Below, piece by piece: positions 12,901-25,009 of a DNA stretch of 64,000 nt; the first letter of the stretch is position 1, and every line of letters begins with the position of its first letter. The stretch is from Piscicola geometra. Its lineage: Eukaryota; Annelida; Clitellata; Hirudinida; Piscicolidae. The notes under the pieces are model-generated. The model did not search any database and was not told the DNA's origin. It was given only the letters and a program-made list of their open reading frames with translations. Both the position numbers and the translations under genes were made by a program. Location: positions 8,778,962 to 8,842,961 of the forward strand of contig OX030962.1 in the NCBI GenBank assembly GCA_943735955.1, in the 5' to 3' direction.

Positions 12901-15900
12901 AATTTAACGCTTAAAACTAAACTTTTTTTGTTGAAAAAGAATAAAAAAAGTATGTTAAGGTTTCGCACAGTAGTATTCCAGTGAGAACGTTTTTTATGGA
13001 AGTTAAACTTTGACTTTGTACGTTGCAAGCAAAAAATTTTCGATACAAGTTTTGCTAGCTTTGTTTGTTTTTTGTCTATTTTCAGCAATAATGTTTGATG
13101 TTATTATATAAAAAAAAGAATAAATAAAAAATTACTTATTATTGTTGAAAAATTCACTAAAAAAATACACTTTTAGTATCCATAATATGCATATGACTGG
13201 AAAAACACTTTTTTTAAACTTCTTAATTTTTAATTCACTTCAAAATTATTGTGATATGGTTTTTCTTTTCTGCAATATAAAATCATCTAGTCAACATTTA
13301 ACTTTCTTGTAAAGAATAATGGCCTATATGCATAGTATGCCAAATAAAACTGTCTTAGTAAATGAATTTTTTTTAAATACTGATGAGTGTTTGCTATATT
13401 CATTAATTTTATATAATTTATAAAATAGTTAATAAAAAATTGGCAAGTAAATATAATTTAACAAGAATATTTTTATAAATTATACGCTTAGTATAAAAAC
13501 TATAATTGTGTTTTTGCGTACACTTTTTCAATAAAACCAAAAGGATTTCGCTATGTTTAATATTTTATATAAAAGTTGCTTGAACTTTTACATGCCAATT
13601 TATATTTTATAGAACTTGTTGTCCAAATTATACTTAATTATATTAATTCAATAAATATTTTCAAAAATTTTCATTACTAGATGAGTTTTTATTTTAAAAC
13701 CCAAACTCATATCAAGCTTATTTTATAATTCTGAAAAGTTCAGCTATAAACACAATTCAACGTTTTAAGAATAAAACTTGATAAATTAATTTTTTAATTA
13801 AAAATTTAAAAGTTTATTTTTTTTATATATAAACATCAGCACCAAAAAAACCATCACTAACATCATCCAACTCCAACAACGAACAGTAGCGTTAATATAG
13901 TCTTCTCTGGAGAGTGATACATGAAACTATGGCCGTATTTGTCTACAGCACCCGGCACTCACAAATCTCATAACCACTAAAACAAAAAGTAATAATTCTT
14001 AACATCTGAAAATAATATTTTAAATATATATTTTGAAGTAACTTTTGAAATCTCAAAATAATTAAGTAGAAATGCTTTTATTCGTCCAAATTCACGCCGT
14101 CCAGTGATTGCTAACGCTGGCCCTTAATCACTAACTCATTACGGCAATCAGAATCATTCGTCATCTTTAAAGATTTAGTGCGGACTATATTTTGTTTCGA
14201 AATTTCATTTCAAAGTTATATATTTTTTTTGTAAACATTAGTCAACTCCAAGGAACAAAACTTTTTCCTAATGATGATGGTTGTAACATCGATTTGAACG
14301 ATTGATGAAGCACTAGCGCTTTGGTGCCTATACATTTTTTAACTTCTGTTGCAGCTTTTAATAAGACTACTTCTTCTTATACTTGATGACATAAATTGTT
14401 CAGACAATTTTGCTGTTTCCTACAACTGTTTCTGCTAATTCTATTCAATATTTTTTTTAATATGATGACAATATATAAAAGTAAACACAAAAATTAACTT
14501 TTACTAATGGCTTAAGTTGTTTATAATCAAAATTTTTTAGTAAGTAAAAGAAATATAAAGATTTAAAATAAAAAACTGAAAGTGTTTCTAAAAACTAAAA
14601 AATATAAAGATAATCTTGTGCAATCCTTCATAACGTTGTCATAATTAAGAAAAGAGTATTTAGTTAATGAATCAATAAAAAAAGAAAAACCCTCTAAGAA
14701 TGAATTGAAGAACGAAAGTGAAAATGAATTAATGTAGGAACAAGATGCTGCCCTTAGAGTTTCGCGAAGACTTCAATGCTGATTTAGTGCATTTTCTAAT
14801 TGCATAAATGTTATTTATCTTTTCTACTCGCTGTTCCCGCACCACTTTCCTTCATAGATCGTCTCACAAGCATTTACCAATTCACGGGCATTAAGTCAGC
14901 TTCCATTCACCACCCTTCCTTCAGTCATGAATAAATGCATTGAGAGATGTGTACGTCGTGTGAAGTGGCGTCTCTGGCGCATAAGAACCATGGTTCTCAG
15001 AACCATTGTAACATGGCATGCGTCTGTCGGGCTGTGAATAATACAGACCATAAAAAGAAGGAAAATTTCAAGTAATGCATTAACAAACATTCAAGAGCAT
15101 TTATCAATCAATTCATCACCACAATTGATTGAAAACTTTTTATTTCATACCCGTAGTTCCACACTTTCCATGCTTCAAATCTACATGTGACCAATTTTTA
15201 AAATATAGATGTGCTTGAATCTACGTTAACTCTTGATGATTTCGTTTATAAAATAACGCAATTTTGAAAACATTATTAACAATTTAATCGTACGATTAAT
15301 TGCGATTTTTTTAATGGTCTGTATTATTCACAGCCTGACAGACGCAGGCCATGTTACAATGGTTCTGAGAACCATGGTTCTTATGCGCCAGAGGCGCCAC
15401 TCCACACGACGTACACATCTCTCAGTGCATACGTCGCAAACACCGCATCATATACACCAGGTTCATGGTTGCTTGACAGGGATTCAAACTGGCGACCTTT
15501 AAGTTGCAAGTCCGACGTCTACCATCTAAGCCATCCCCGCTTCTAATCGTACAAAAGCTTTAAAAATAATCCTTAAGTTGATGAGTTTTCTTAATAACAA
15601 TTCTTTTACTGCCCATTTTTAGTTTAGAAAAAAAATCCATAACAATATTAATAATTTACAGTTAATATAAAATGCTTTTAATCTATTATAATCCAAGCTG
15701 ACAACTACCATGGCAATAATCAAATTCTTAATTTGAGTTTTACTTATTTATGTTTAGATAAACCAGATTTTCTTAACCCTTCCAAGCAGAACAAGTTTAT
15801 TTAGCACGTTCTTGTCATTTCAAGTCGGTTTCGAAAGCTTTACTTCAGATTTGTGAAATTTATTTTGCAGCGTGTACGCATAAAGTTTGCAATAATTTTA

Positions 15901-18399
15901 AGGTTTAAATTTAAATTTTTGAAATTTCTTTTAAGCAAGAAAAAGTTTGAAAAGTGAATACTTTTATATAATTATATTTATAAATTTTTTTATAGAAAAT
16001 TACTAATTAAAAAAACTTAGTCGCACTAAAATCCTAAAAATTTAATTTTTAGTTTAAAATTTTTCCAATATTTATGAAATGTATATAATTTTATTTTAAA
16101 AAATTAAATTATAAGATTGTAGCCTCTTGTTTAAAATTCGACACAATCTATACAGCGACTCAATACCTTGTTTTTTCTCTACATTCTTTTATCAATCTAA
16201 TGGAAAGAAAAATGACATGGCAATAATGTTAAAAAAAGTTTCGCAATGTAAAAAGTGTTTTCTGAAAAAAAACTCAGTTTTACTTCTGAATGTATTTTCA
16301 AATATTGAGGTTCTGTTTTTTAAATTTTAATGTTAATTTACTTATTATTTTTTGAACAAATCTTTTTTTTTATGAAATGAATACATTTATACTTTTTTAA
16401 GTTTCATGAATGCCTAATGATACGTTCATTTTTTTGCAAAAATATGAACTTGAATATTAAGCACATGGTGATGAGTTGCAGTCACTGTCAAAAAAACATG
16501 TAGATAAACGTCATGTACATAAAAATAGAATTTAGAAACATGAATATCCACAAAAAAACATAAACACTAAAACACAAACCAACACAAATACTCCCATATA
16601 AAGAAAAATTGATAAATGTTATTAAGAGGTTTTTCGAATGACTAGCAGAAAAGATAAAAATATTGCATACCAACATGATTCACAAATTTTTAATTCTAGT
16701 CATTTAAATGTCAAAACTTTTGATTGCTTTAAAAAAGATTATTCGAGAAATGGATAAAGGGATGAATGAAGAATTTTAGTGAAACAATTTTTTTTGAAAA
16801 GATGTCAAAATGTAGAGTTTTGCCACATTCAATCGAAATTGATTTTCAAATCTGAAATGTGAAAAATATACTTTTAGATAAAAGTTTCTGTTTCTAAAAT
16901 TGATATAAATACGTTTTTGCAATTATTGTTGAGTAAATCCACCATTATAAGCTAAAAATACTTTTTACTTTACTAAAAGTGTGACATGTCTACTTTAAGT
17001 AAATTCAAAAGTATTTTTTTATACTATACATTGAATAAAAAACTAGGCAAAAAATAAATTCTTAATGGATAAAAAATTAAAGAAGATTCTGAAAGATGAT
17101 AAATACAAAGATGCTTAAAATTCAGCCAATGTAAAAAAGAAAAGATGGTTAGATAAATAGAAGATGGATGGACAAGCGAGAAAATGGTGAGATAAACCAA
17201 ACATAATTGATGGATTAATGAATGGTTTGATGAATAGAAAATTGCATAATTCATTAATGAGGAAATAATATATAGATTAAGTAATAAACAAAAAACAGCA
17301 AAAGTTTAATATTTTCAAAATAAATTAAAAATTGAAAATACTTAAAATAAGATTTTAGCATTTTAAAAAATCTCTTTTATATCTTTCTTCACTTCTTTTT
17401 TGTAAAAAAAAGTTAAAAAGGATTGAAAAGCTATGAGTTTTCAGTTATTTATGAGTACCTTTCAAAGGCATGTAGATGTTGAGAGACAAGCATTCTTCGG
17501 CTTGTTGTTGAATGAATGGCAGAATGCGGTGGAAAGGGTGGTGTTGAAGGGGAGGTGTCTTTGATGATGAGGGTGCTTTTGGGGAAGGATTGTAGGGTGT
17601 ATTTTGTGTTGGTTTGTTGAACGCAGAAAACTTCGGTGAAACTGGTTTTGAGTTGGAAGCTCTAAAGGTTGGACCGTCGATGACAGGAGCTGAATCGAGG
17701 TTGCTGTTGGAGCGGATGTTTGGGTGTTTCGGAGCTGTATGAAAATGTTCTTGCTCAGAATTGTCACCCCTCTCTTCAAATTCTTCGTGTTTTTTGAAAA
17801 CATGTTCGAAGGGTTCTTGTGGACACACGGGCTGGAAGTTGCAAGCAATCTTCACGTTGTCCCACTTGTCGAGGAACGACGTGGGTGGCATGAACCTCAG
17901 CTCACCACCCATGAGCGAAGCGTATGGGATGCCCAGAAAGGCTTCTATTTTCGGGAGGTTTGGCAGATTCATGACGATGCCCCGGTAGACTCCGTACTGA
18001 GTTGTGACCACTCTGGCACTGATGCCTGACGCGTAGGGGCTGACTGGAGGTGCTTGTGGGTGTGCTTGTTGAGGTTGTGGGGGTTGTTGTCGTTTTTGTT
18101 TTTGTTGTGGTTGTTGTGATAGTGGTAGTTTTGGTGTAAGCTGTTTACAATTTCGTCGTTTTTTGAATGTTTTTTGTAGTAGATGTGATGAGTGAGTGTT
18201 AGAGTTTGTTAAAATAAATTTTGGGAAATTTGTTTGGAAATTTTGCAAATCACTATAATCTATTTCTTGTTTAAACCTGCTTACGTTGGATCTTGTGTTT
18301 TTAGAACCATTTAAAAAAGTATTTTCGATTTTTCGAAAGTCTTTCTGCTTGGCTGAAAAACGTTCTGCCAAACAGAGTGATAATGGAAAAACGAATTGA
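3843..18399 (-). CDS. Neuroligin-like gene, 5' and 3' incomplete (4 exons)
   Basis: Partial gene model made of exons 17459-18399, 5801-5950, 4416-4506 and 3843-3937, joined in that order. Every junction keeps frame and uses GT/AG. The product has the alpha/beta-hydrolase fold of the cholinesterase/neuroligin family. Neuroligins are postsynaptic membrane proteins that bind neurexins across the synapse and are not enzymes. The visible part covers the N-terminal third of that domain, ending just after the nucleophile elbow. Two things favour neuroligin over an active esterase: the stretch ending ECLSLNIYMP is preceded by HRILPFIQQQ, which matches the LLPYL-type lead-in of neuroligins, and the elbow reads GHAYG, so the catalytic Ser is replaced by Ala. 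The 5' exon(s) carrying the signal peptide and the 3' exons for the rest of the domain, the membrane span and the PDZ ligand are not visible. The 3' part should lie beyond the left edge. Confidence in the family is high, in the exact boundaries moderate. Confidence 0.82.
4416..4506 (-). CDS. Neuroligin-like exon 3
   Basis: This 91-base exon encodes GFLSTEDSNAAGNYAVLDVI followed by ASLQWLKENT, the helix that leads to the nucleophile elbow in the cholinesterase fold. Its first two bases (GC) complete the Gly codon begun by exon 2. The donor is ACCAA|GTAATG, leaving AA. The acceptor CCCCACAAAG sits directly next to a (CCA)n microsatellite, which here doubles as the pyrimidine tract. Confidence 0.88.
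4511..4680. repeat. (GTG/GGT)n trinucleotide microsatellite
   Basis: About 170 bases of GGT/GTA-type trinucleotides in the intron directly upstream of neuroligin exon 3. The long poly-Val and poly-His frames here are products of the repeat, not genes. Confidence 0.9.
4681..5800. other. Neuroligin intron 2
   Basis: AT-rich intron between exons 2 and 3. It contains loose GATGAT/GTGGT repeats near the exon 3 side and nothing else I can recognise. Confidence 0.6.
5801..5950 (-). CDS. Neuroligin-like exon 2 (oxyanion-hole strand)
   Basis: The acceptor ATCCTTCCAG and donor TTTTAG|GTGAGT bracket 150 bases with phases that match both neighbours. The product contains PVLLFIHGESFQSGTGN, then YDGSVMAAFG and VVTINFRLGVLG. 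HGES in place of the HGG of active esterases, followed by SGTGN and YDGS, is the pattern of invertebrate neuroligins. NFRLGVLGF continues into exon 3 across the intron. Confidence 0.9.
8840..9230. repeat. Degenerate (ATTC/ATCC)n tract
   Basis: A pyrimidine-rich stretch dominated by imperfect CATT, CATC, TATC and TTCA tetranucleotides. Similar tracts recur at 10195-10560, 33079-33290 and, in the complementary sense (GAATGGATGAAT type), at 6120-6370, 17150-17250 and 25010-25570. The hydrophobic open frames here arise from T-rich composition. Confidence 0.7.
14935..15051 (+). repeat. SINE fragment, left arm of inverted pair
   Basis: These 117 bases are the reverse complement of 15314-15430 with about five mismatches, by my hand alignment. 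The core GGTTCTGAGAACCATGGTTC is itself nearly palindromic. The tRNA-like head seen in the right copy is not evident here, so this copy is partial or its head has diverged. Confidence 0.8.
15314..15540 (-). repeat. tRNA-derived SINE (family A)
   Basis: Read from 15540 leftwards, the element opens GCGGGGATGGCTTAGATGG. This has an A-box-like TGGCTTAGATGG and, further on, a B-box-like AGTTTGAATCC at tRNA spacing, the internal promoter of RNA polymerase III. After the tRNA-like head comes a body (15430-15314) that is repeated in inverted orientation 262 bases away. The head is too mismatched in its stems to be a working tRNA. Confidence 0.7.
17459..18399 (-). CDS. Neuroligin-like exon 1 (first visible exon)
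   Basis: The open frame runs to an ATG at 18569, but I start the exon at 18399. There a long pyrimidine run ends in TTTTTTTGCAG, and the Phe-rich stretch just upstream is what that tract would encode if read through. The exon encodes a basic and Gln/Pro-rich linker, then the start of the hydrolase domain (ARVVTTQYGVYRGIV, LPNLPKIEAFLGIPYAS, RFMPP, PVCPQ). About 105 residues separate CPQ from EECLSLNIYMP. They include a Ser/Pro/Asn-rich low-complexity insert larger than I would expect in a vertebrate neuroligin. The donor is AAAG|GTACTC, leaving one base, which matches exon 2. If instead the ATG at 18569 is used, a hydrophobic segment (IVFFFFCSQFVFPLSLCL) could serve as a signal anchor. Confidence 0.82.
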
Positions 18400-19608
18400 C
18401 TGCAAAAAAAGAAAAAAACAATTTTTCTTGAAAATACTTTTGTTGAGAAAGAAACTTTCACAGAAAATAAATTAGAAAATGGTTTTTTAATTTTCTTATA
18501 AAGGATTTCGTTTGAACAATATCGTTTTACTGAGACTGTTTTGCTTGCTAAAAATTTTGATTTCACCATATTTTTAAAAAGTTTGAATATCGGGAGTTTA
18601 TAAAAAGATAATTTATTTTGAACTTTGTAATATATTAAATTAAAGTCATTTTTGTAAAATGAATAAGTGCCGTGATAGTTGTTTTTGTTTTAACTCTATC
18701 GTGTTTTTGACAGTTTTGTTAACGTTTTCTGGTAATTGAAAAGTTGTCACAAATTCTTTTAAAAGGGTATTTGAACTGGGTTTACCATACGTTGAGTTCT
18801 TTATCAGTTACAGTTACAGTTATGTAGTATTACTAGTTAAGAGGTAGTTATATTTTGTTTCCAAATCATGATGGTTTCTAAGTTGTTGAGATAGTTGTTG
18901 TTTAGTAAATAAACCAGATATTTCTTCAACTGTTGTTTAAATTTTCAAAACAACCTCAGCTACAAAAAGCATTTTTAAATCTTAACATGAACCTTTTTAC
19001 ATGATCTTTCAAGAATCATTCAAAAGGGTGTGTGGTTGCCTAATGGATGGTTAAGGGATCTTGGAGGCTGACTTGTCGTTTGAAGATGAATAATGGCATT
19101 AATATGGGATGAATAATCGGATGGCTTGGTAAGGTACTTGATTTTTTTAGATGATCGAACGAACTGCTGAAAATTCATAATTCTTCCATGCTTCATTGAA
19201 TTTTATGACGAAGCCCTTGAGAATTGGAAAAAAACATGTTTATTAAAAATTACCTATCTTATTTTATATCTACCAAATATATCATTTTAATTGCTTTTAT
19301 AAGTTTTCAAAGACTTTAAGACGTAAAATTAAGTTTTATTGCAAAATATATCGCGGGTAATAAAGTTGTGCTTAATATTTTCAATAACTAAATTAGAATG
19401 GTTATTCATTAGGAGATGTTTAATTATGTTAGAGTTTATCTAAGAAATGTAAAAATTTAATCTAATGAAAACTAATTTAATGAATGAATTGGATAATGGA
19501 TCAAAGTAATAGAATTAATAAAATAATAAGAATAAGTATATTGAATTCTACTGATGAATAGATCAGATGAATAGATAGTAAAACTTTTAGAAGTAGTAGT
19601 TATAAATG

Positions 19609-19748
19609 GAACAAGTAGCCGAGTGTTAAAGTCTCTCGGCTTGACCAATGGTTCTAGTGCACCCGATGTTCCAACCGTCCATAGGTGCAATTGCAACTTA
19701 AGTGGCCTAAAAGCTTGTTCATTTTATACGTTTGTCAGTATTATTAAT
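19609..19748 (+). repeat. tRNA-derived SINE (family B), diverged copy
   Basis: It shares AGTAGCCGAGT, TCTCGGCTTGACCAAT, CCATAGGTGCAA, TTAAGTGGCCT and TTATACG blocks with the better copy at 57838-58026, in the same order. The head resembles a tRNA D-arm (A box). The tail is a short TATTATTAA. It is the most diverged of the three copies seen. Confidence 0.7.
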
Positions 19749-20483
19749 GGATGAAGCAAGAGAATTAAAATAAATTGAAAATTTCATAAGTTATGTGATA
19801 AATGAGGTTTGAATGAACTGATTTTTTAAATAAGGGAAAAGCAACTTCGATTGGAACATTCACAATGATTGCTTTCTTTTTTTTCGGTTTACCTTTAGGT
19901 TTCATTATATGAATATTTCATTGTCATTTTTAGTTAGTATTTTAATGGTTTGATATTTTAACGTGTGAGTGAATTGTGTGTGTGTGGTTTTCCTTTTCTA
20001 AATCTTTTTCAATTTACTTTCATTTATTTTTCAAACATTTTCTCAACTAATATGTTACAAAGGACGTCTGGATTTCTGTGTGGATGTATTTGCAGATGTG
20101 TTCAAGGTACCCTCCCAGCTACAAGAGCTGTTAGATTTATGATTTCGCAGCTCTTAAAACATTGCAACACTCACGATCCTTAAAACTTAGCTTTTTCTTT
20201 GAAATTTTATTTATTTTGAATGTTTGTTCATCCATCCCAAAGTATCTTTCATTTATTTTGCTTCTCTTTGTTAAAATAGTTTTTTTGATAGTTTTTATTA
20301 ATATTTATAATTGTTTTTTTTATAAATTAATTAAATTATGTTGAGTTATTAAAAAATCAGTTATTTTGTGCATAGTTTGGAATATTCTCAACTTTTGTTC
20401 TAATAAATTTTATAAAAGTATATTTAATTCTGCTTGATCAATTAACCCTACATTTAATTGCAAGTCACTATAATCTATTGGAG

Positions 20484-20585
20484 CTACCGCAAAACTACCG
20501 CAAAAGTGGTCTCTTCGTGTGGCGTTTATTGCGGGTCTTTACGAGAGCATGAGCGCACGCCAAAACTACTTGCCCACGAAGGACC
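20484..20585. other. GC-rich hairpin of unknown nature
   Basis: An island of normal GC content in AT-rich surroundings. It begins with two tandem copies of CTACCGCAAAA. Then GGTCTCTTCGTG (20508-20519) can pair with CACGAAGGACC (20575-20585), and GGCGT (20521-20525) with ACGCC (20557-20561). It could be a structured RNA, a small foldback element or a transposon end. I recognise no known RNA family. Confidence 0.4.
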
Positions 20586-23264
20586 GTTAATCGGGGGATG
20601 GAAGTCACAGAAATAGGGAAGAAGATATTGCATTTTTTATATTGTCTATAGAAAATAAATTTTGTTGGCTTTTAAAAGATTTAAGAACATGATTTTAATA
20701 TAGTTGCTATTATTGACAAAGTGAAGAGATACTTTTCTAACCAAATAAAAAAAAAATTCAGTTTTTCAAGCTAGGATTAAACTCAATTAAAGCGTGTTCA
20801 TTGGAACGAATCTAATCTGATTTACTAAGATTTGTTTTTTATCTAAAGTTCCAATTTCATCAACTTCATTAAAATTAATTCTCAATTGTCTACTTCAGTG
20901 TTTTGATGAGTTTCTATTGGAAAGATTTCAATAAGTTGTCTTCATGATTAATTGGGGGTGCATGGCTGGGAAGATGAGTTGCGTGAAATGAAGAGTGGAT
21001 TAATGGAAGGGTTTTATATTTTGGTAGTAGTGGTTTTTGAGAATTATTAGTTGTGGTTATATTATTAGCAGTAGTACTATACGTAGCAACCGCCACGAAC
21101 GATATGCAAATGAGCTAAAAGTGGCGAATTTCGTTAATATGTGCAATCATCACAATTAATTGCTTTTATTTAAAGTTCTAGCTTTTAAATAAAATTCAAA
21201 TTGTAATTAAATGAAAGTTTAACCATTATAGTCCATACGTGATGACAGCTATAATTTTTTTAGAATCATTTTTTAGAAGTTCTGAAGTGGAGATTGTAGG
21301 TGACAATGTATAAAGAATATATTTTTAATTTAGGATAATTAAGATTGCTGGATTCATCTAAAAATCAAGAAAAACTTTATATGCTAAAAATAAATTTAAT
21401 TCATTTAGATTCGATGCATTGAGTTTTTTCTTTTTATTATTTTTTTTTCAAGTATAGAAAATTAACTACGTGCTATGAAGGCTCACGGAGAAGGGTTTAT
21501 CGCAGGGTTTTTCTAAAAAACAAATAATAAATGTATAAACATTTAAAATAATATATTAAGTATGTAAAATTAATTAAAATGTCAGTATTTAAGAAAATAA
21601 ATAACGTCCTGAAAACAGGAATTTATCTTTTTTTAAATTAATTAAATCTTTATTCTTTTAAAAATAATTTTTAAGTGTCTTCAAAAATGACTTAATATAA
21701 AAATATGGATGGGGAAAAAAACAAAAAAACATTACGTAAGAAAAACGTCTTGAAAACCAAAAAATTGAGTTAGAAAACAAGTTGCACATAAAAAACAAAC
21801 TGTTGAAAAAACTAAACTAACACGAAATAACAACGGTATAACTCAAAAAATAACTAGATCGAAATAAAGCTACAACAGCCAACATCAAACACCTAGACCG
21901 ACAGAGAACAGAGACGGAAAAGGCGAACAATTCTTTATTCTTGTAATGGGGCTTGCCTCGCATACAAATTTCGTTGTAATTCAACTCGTATATGTCATGG
22001 AGAAGTTTTGTTTGCATCTAGTTGAAACCTACTCTGCATTCATGAATAATGAATGCACCTATGTAGTCTTTCTTACAAGACTTTTCTTTTAAAAAAGCAT
22101 TAATAATACGCTTAAATGTGATAAAGCTCAAAAGAATATAACTAAAAACAACAATAAACAATGCGATGCAATAATATAATATAATAAAGAAAACCTATTA
22201 AAAAAATACTATAAATTACAGTGCAATTACGAGTATTTTCATTGTCCTTGGTTCTCTCTTTATAAGACTTTTTTCGAGACTTCGTTCTTTTTGTATCGAA
22301 CATTTTCGAAACTAACTCTTTCTTATCAAAGAACATTGAAGAAAATTTAAATTTACATATTTTAAAAATACTTTTTTATATATTTTTTTATGTCAGAAAA
22401 ACACTTTATAACGACCACTCTGCATCACTGTCCTTTAGCCGATTTCTAAAACTTCTTGCAATTATTGCCGAAGCCATCATTAAAGACCATAAAAATCATT
22501 TATTTTTATCCACTGATATATTATTTCATTTGCAATTTTTCCATTTTGTTATACAAATTGGAAAGCCAGTAATTTTATTTCAATTTGATAAAAATATTAT
22601 CTCCAAAATTCATGGTTAAAAAACAACCAAAGATAAAAATGAATGCGAATTATTAGCCCAAAATAAACAGTCGATTTTATAGTTCTTTTAGTTGGGATTA
22701 ATAAATAGGTTTATAGCATGTCTTGTAGCACACTGCAAAGATCTGACAATCTTCTCTGGAAAAGGAATTTATATATTTTCTTCCTCACTTCAGATCGATC
22801 AAACTCTTTCTTTCAACCACATTATTTAGTTTTTAGATTACACGTTGAGAATAACCAACTACCTCTATTCGACCACTAAATAACAAGTCTTTAAATAACA
22901 AGTATTACTTCACTTCATACAAAGCGTTAAGAAACGTTTGTTGATTTAAAATTCCATTAAATTATTTTTTTCCAGGCCTGCATGTTGACATTAAAAAACA
23001 TTACACGATGTGCATTTTTTAAGCACTCTGATTTTTAAAAAGGCGGTATTTACTCTATCGATATTTTTACTTTTTCTTTATCTATTAAAAAATTTTCACT
23101 TATCTCAACTAGTTACGTAGAAAATGTACTCAAGTATATGTTCTGTTCAACTATTTCGTGCTTTTTTTAAATTAACTAAACAAATATCTAACTATTTTTT
23201 AATAGTTCATCTATCGAAACACCATGCACCAGCCTTTCCTAGTTAATTTTGCTCTTGAATTTGA

Positions 23265-23306
23265 GGAAAGAGCGCTATAGAAATTTATTTGATTGATTGA
23301 TTGAAT
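23265..23306 (+). repeat. SINE-like 3' end with GATT tail
   Basis: GGAAAGAGCGCTATAGAAAT is followed by TTATTTGATTGATTGATTGA, the same block and tail as 3243-3305 read on the opposite strand. The sequence upstream of the block is not alignable by eye. Confidence 0.6.
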
Positions 23307-25009
23307 TTCAAAGAATTGCTTTGAAATTACTTATTTTTGGCTCTTGCAAGTTGTCATAAAGGTTATAAATAGCCGTTAAAGAAATGGGAAAAACCAATCA
23401 TTAAAAACGATAATTTAAAATTTTAAGTTTATGTTTTTTAGAGTTCTAATTTTTCATTTCTTTAATGAAAAACGGTTTAAAAAATAGTTATCAATGACAA
23501 AAGAAATTAAGAAAACAAGTATTGTATTCATTATGAATGAAAAACGATAAAAATTTGAATTAAATTATAAAAAGAAAAAAGTAATAAAATGAATGAAAGA
23601 GGGTTTAGAGGAGCAATGAGAAAGTATGAAAAGAGAATAAAGTGGTCTAGATGCAAAGCGAAAGATCTCGTTAGATTTGATGTTTCTATTTTTAAGGTTT
23701 TTGCTATAAAAACTCACCTTCAATTATAATTCATTGCTTTTTTGACACCCAAGCTTTTTCATTATTTTAAATAAGTATGACATTTTAGAATGTCGATTAA
23801 CTTTTATCAAGTTTTTTTCTATTTTAATTTCATTTTTCTTAAATTCTTGAATAAGTATTTAGTTTATTATACAAAATCAAATTTTATATATATAAATTAT
23901 TTTTCCTAAACGTTTTGAATTATGTCGAAAGCTTATTATGTAATTAAGTTAAATTTCCACATAAAACATCAACTAAAAAACGAAATTTAAACAACTTCTC
24001 AAGACAATTGAATATGAATTAATTAAAAGATTCTCTGGTTTTTGCTAAAATTCATTGTTTTTGTGATTTTTCATTAAAAACTTATGGTTCTTTAATCCAT
24101 AAAAACAACTTAAGATAACTATTTAATTCATAAACAAATAAATGTCACCATCAATACTACTAAGAACCCAATTTACTCACTCCAATAATTTGGAGTTAAC
24201 TATCTAGCAATACTCAAGCTTCAACTCTATGAAAAAGTTACAATTCTATTCATAATTCAAACTTTCATAGAATTCTTATAAGGTTATTTCAAATGGTGCC
24301 ACTTTCAAATAGCACACTCCAACCGAGGTATCGACAATCAGCGTCTCAACAATCTTTCCACAACTTCAGGCACCCCTTTAAGCTAACGAGCACGCGTCAT
24401 GCTTGTGTGTGTGTGTGCTTGCGTATGTGCAGGGGTTTACGTGTGAGTAGGAAAAAGAATATAAGTTTATTAAAAAAAAATATAAATGTATTAAAAAGAA
24501 TATAAGTTTATTGAAAAAGAATATAAGCTTATTAAAAATAAATATTAAAAAATTTGTTTTTTTATAAAATAATCATGTCCATAAATAATTATTTATCTTT
24601 TTCACCAGTTTTAATATACGATATTTTTCTTGTTAAATAACCTTTCAAGAAAATTGAATTAATTAATTAATTTCATTTAAATATTTTTTAAATGTATATT
24701 TTTTTCTAATTAACAGGTTATAATAGGTTTTTTAGCATTTTAAATAGCATACAATTTTGATATTTAACGGTAAGATATATTTTAATTTTTTTAATTTCAA
24801 ACCATTTACTTTTATAGTATTTAAAAAACTGTTTTGGAACTATTTCAGTGAATATTTGAAACTGTAAATGCTTTAGGCATGAGTTTATAAGAAGTTCATT
24901 AACCAAAAAGCAAAAAAAATTGTTTTCATTGATTTTGTTCCAATTTTGGAAATACTATGAGATAGTTTTTGTTGTAAAACAAAAAAAAATGGCGCAGAAT
25001 GATTGATGG

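Larger units (their letters stand above)
5951..17458. other. Neuroligin intron 1 (11.5 kb)
   Basis: A very long AT-rich intron. It holds degenerate ATTC/ATCC tetranucleotide tracts (6120-6370, 8840-9230, 10195-10560), an AGT/AAT-rich stretch (10750-10860), a TGACGTCA site (12156-12163) and the inverted SINE pair at 14935-15540. Short open frames such as 9863-10147 (minus, 94 codons) lack homology I recognise or matching splice context. Confidence 0.6.

Noticed and set aside
15314..15502. 62-codon plus-strand frame and its near copy at 14896-15090 (minus)
   Set aside because: Both arise from the two inverted copies of SINE family A. The shared protein sequence reflects the repeat, not a gene family.
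15475..15540. Possible tRNA gene
   Set aside because: A and B boxes are present but the acceptor and anticodon stems do not pair well, and a SINE body follows.
21817..22017. Minus-strand frame with a hydrophobic C-terminal part
   Set aside because: It was considered as a terminal exon for the EB gene, but has no Cys module, no convincing acceptor and no phase evidence.
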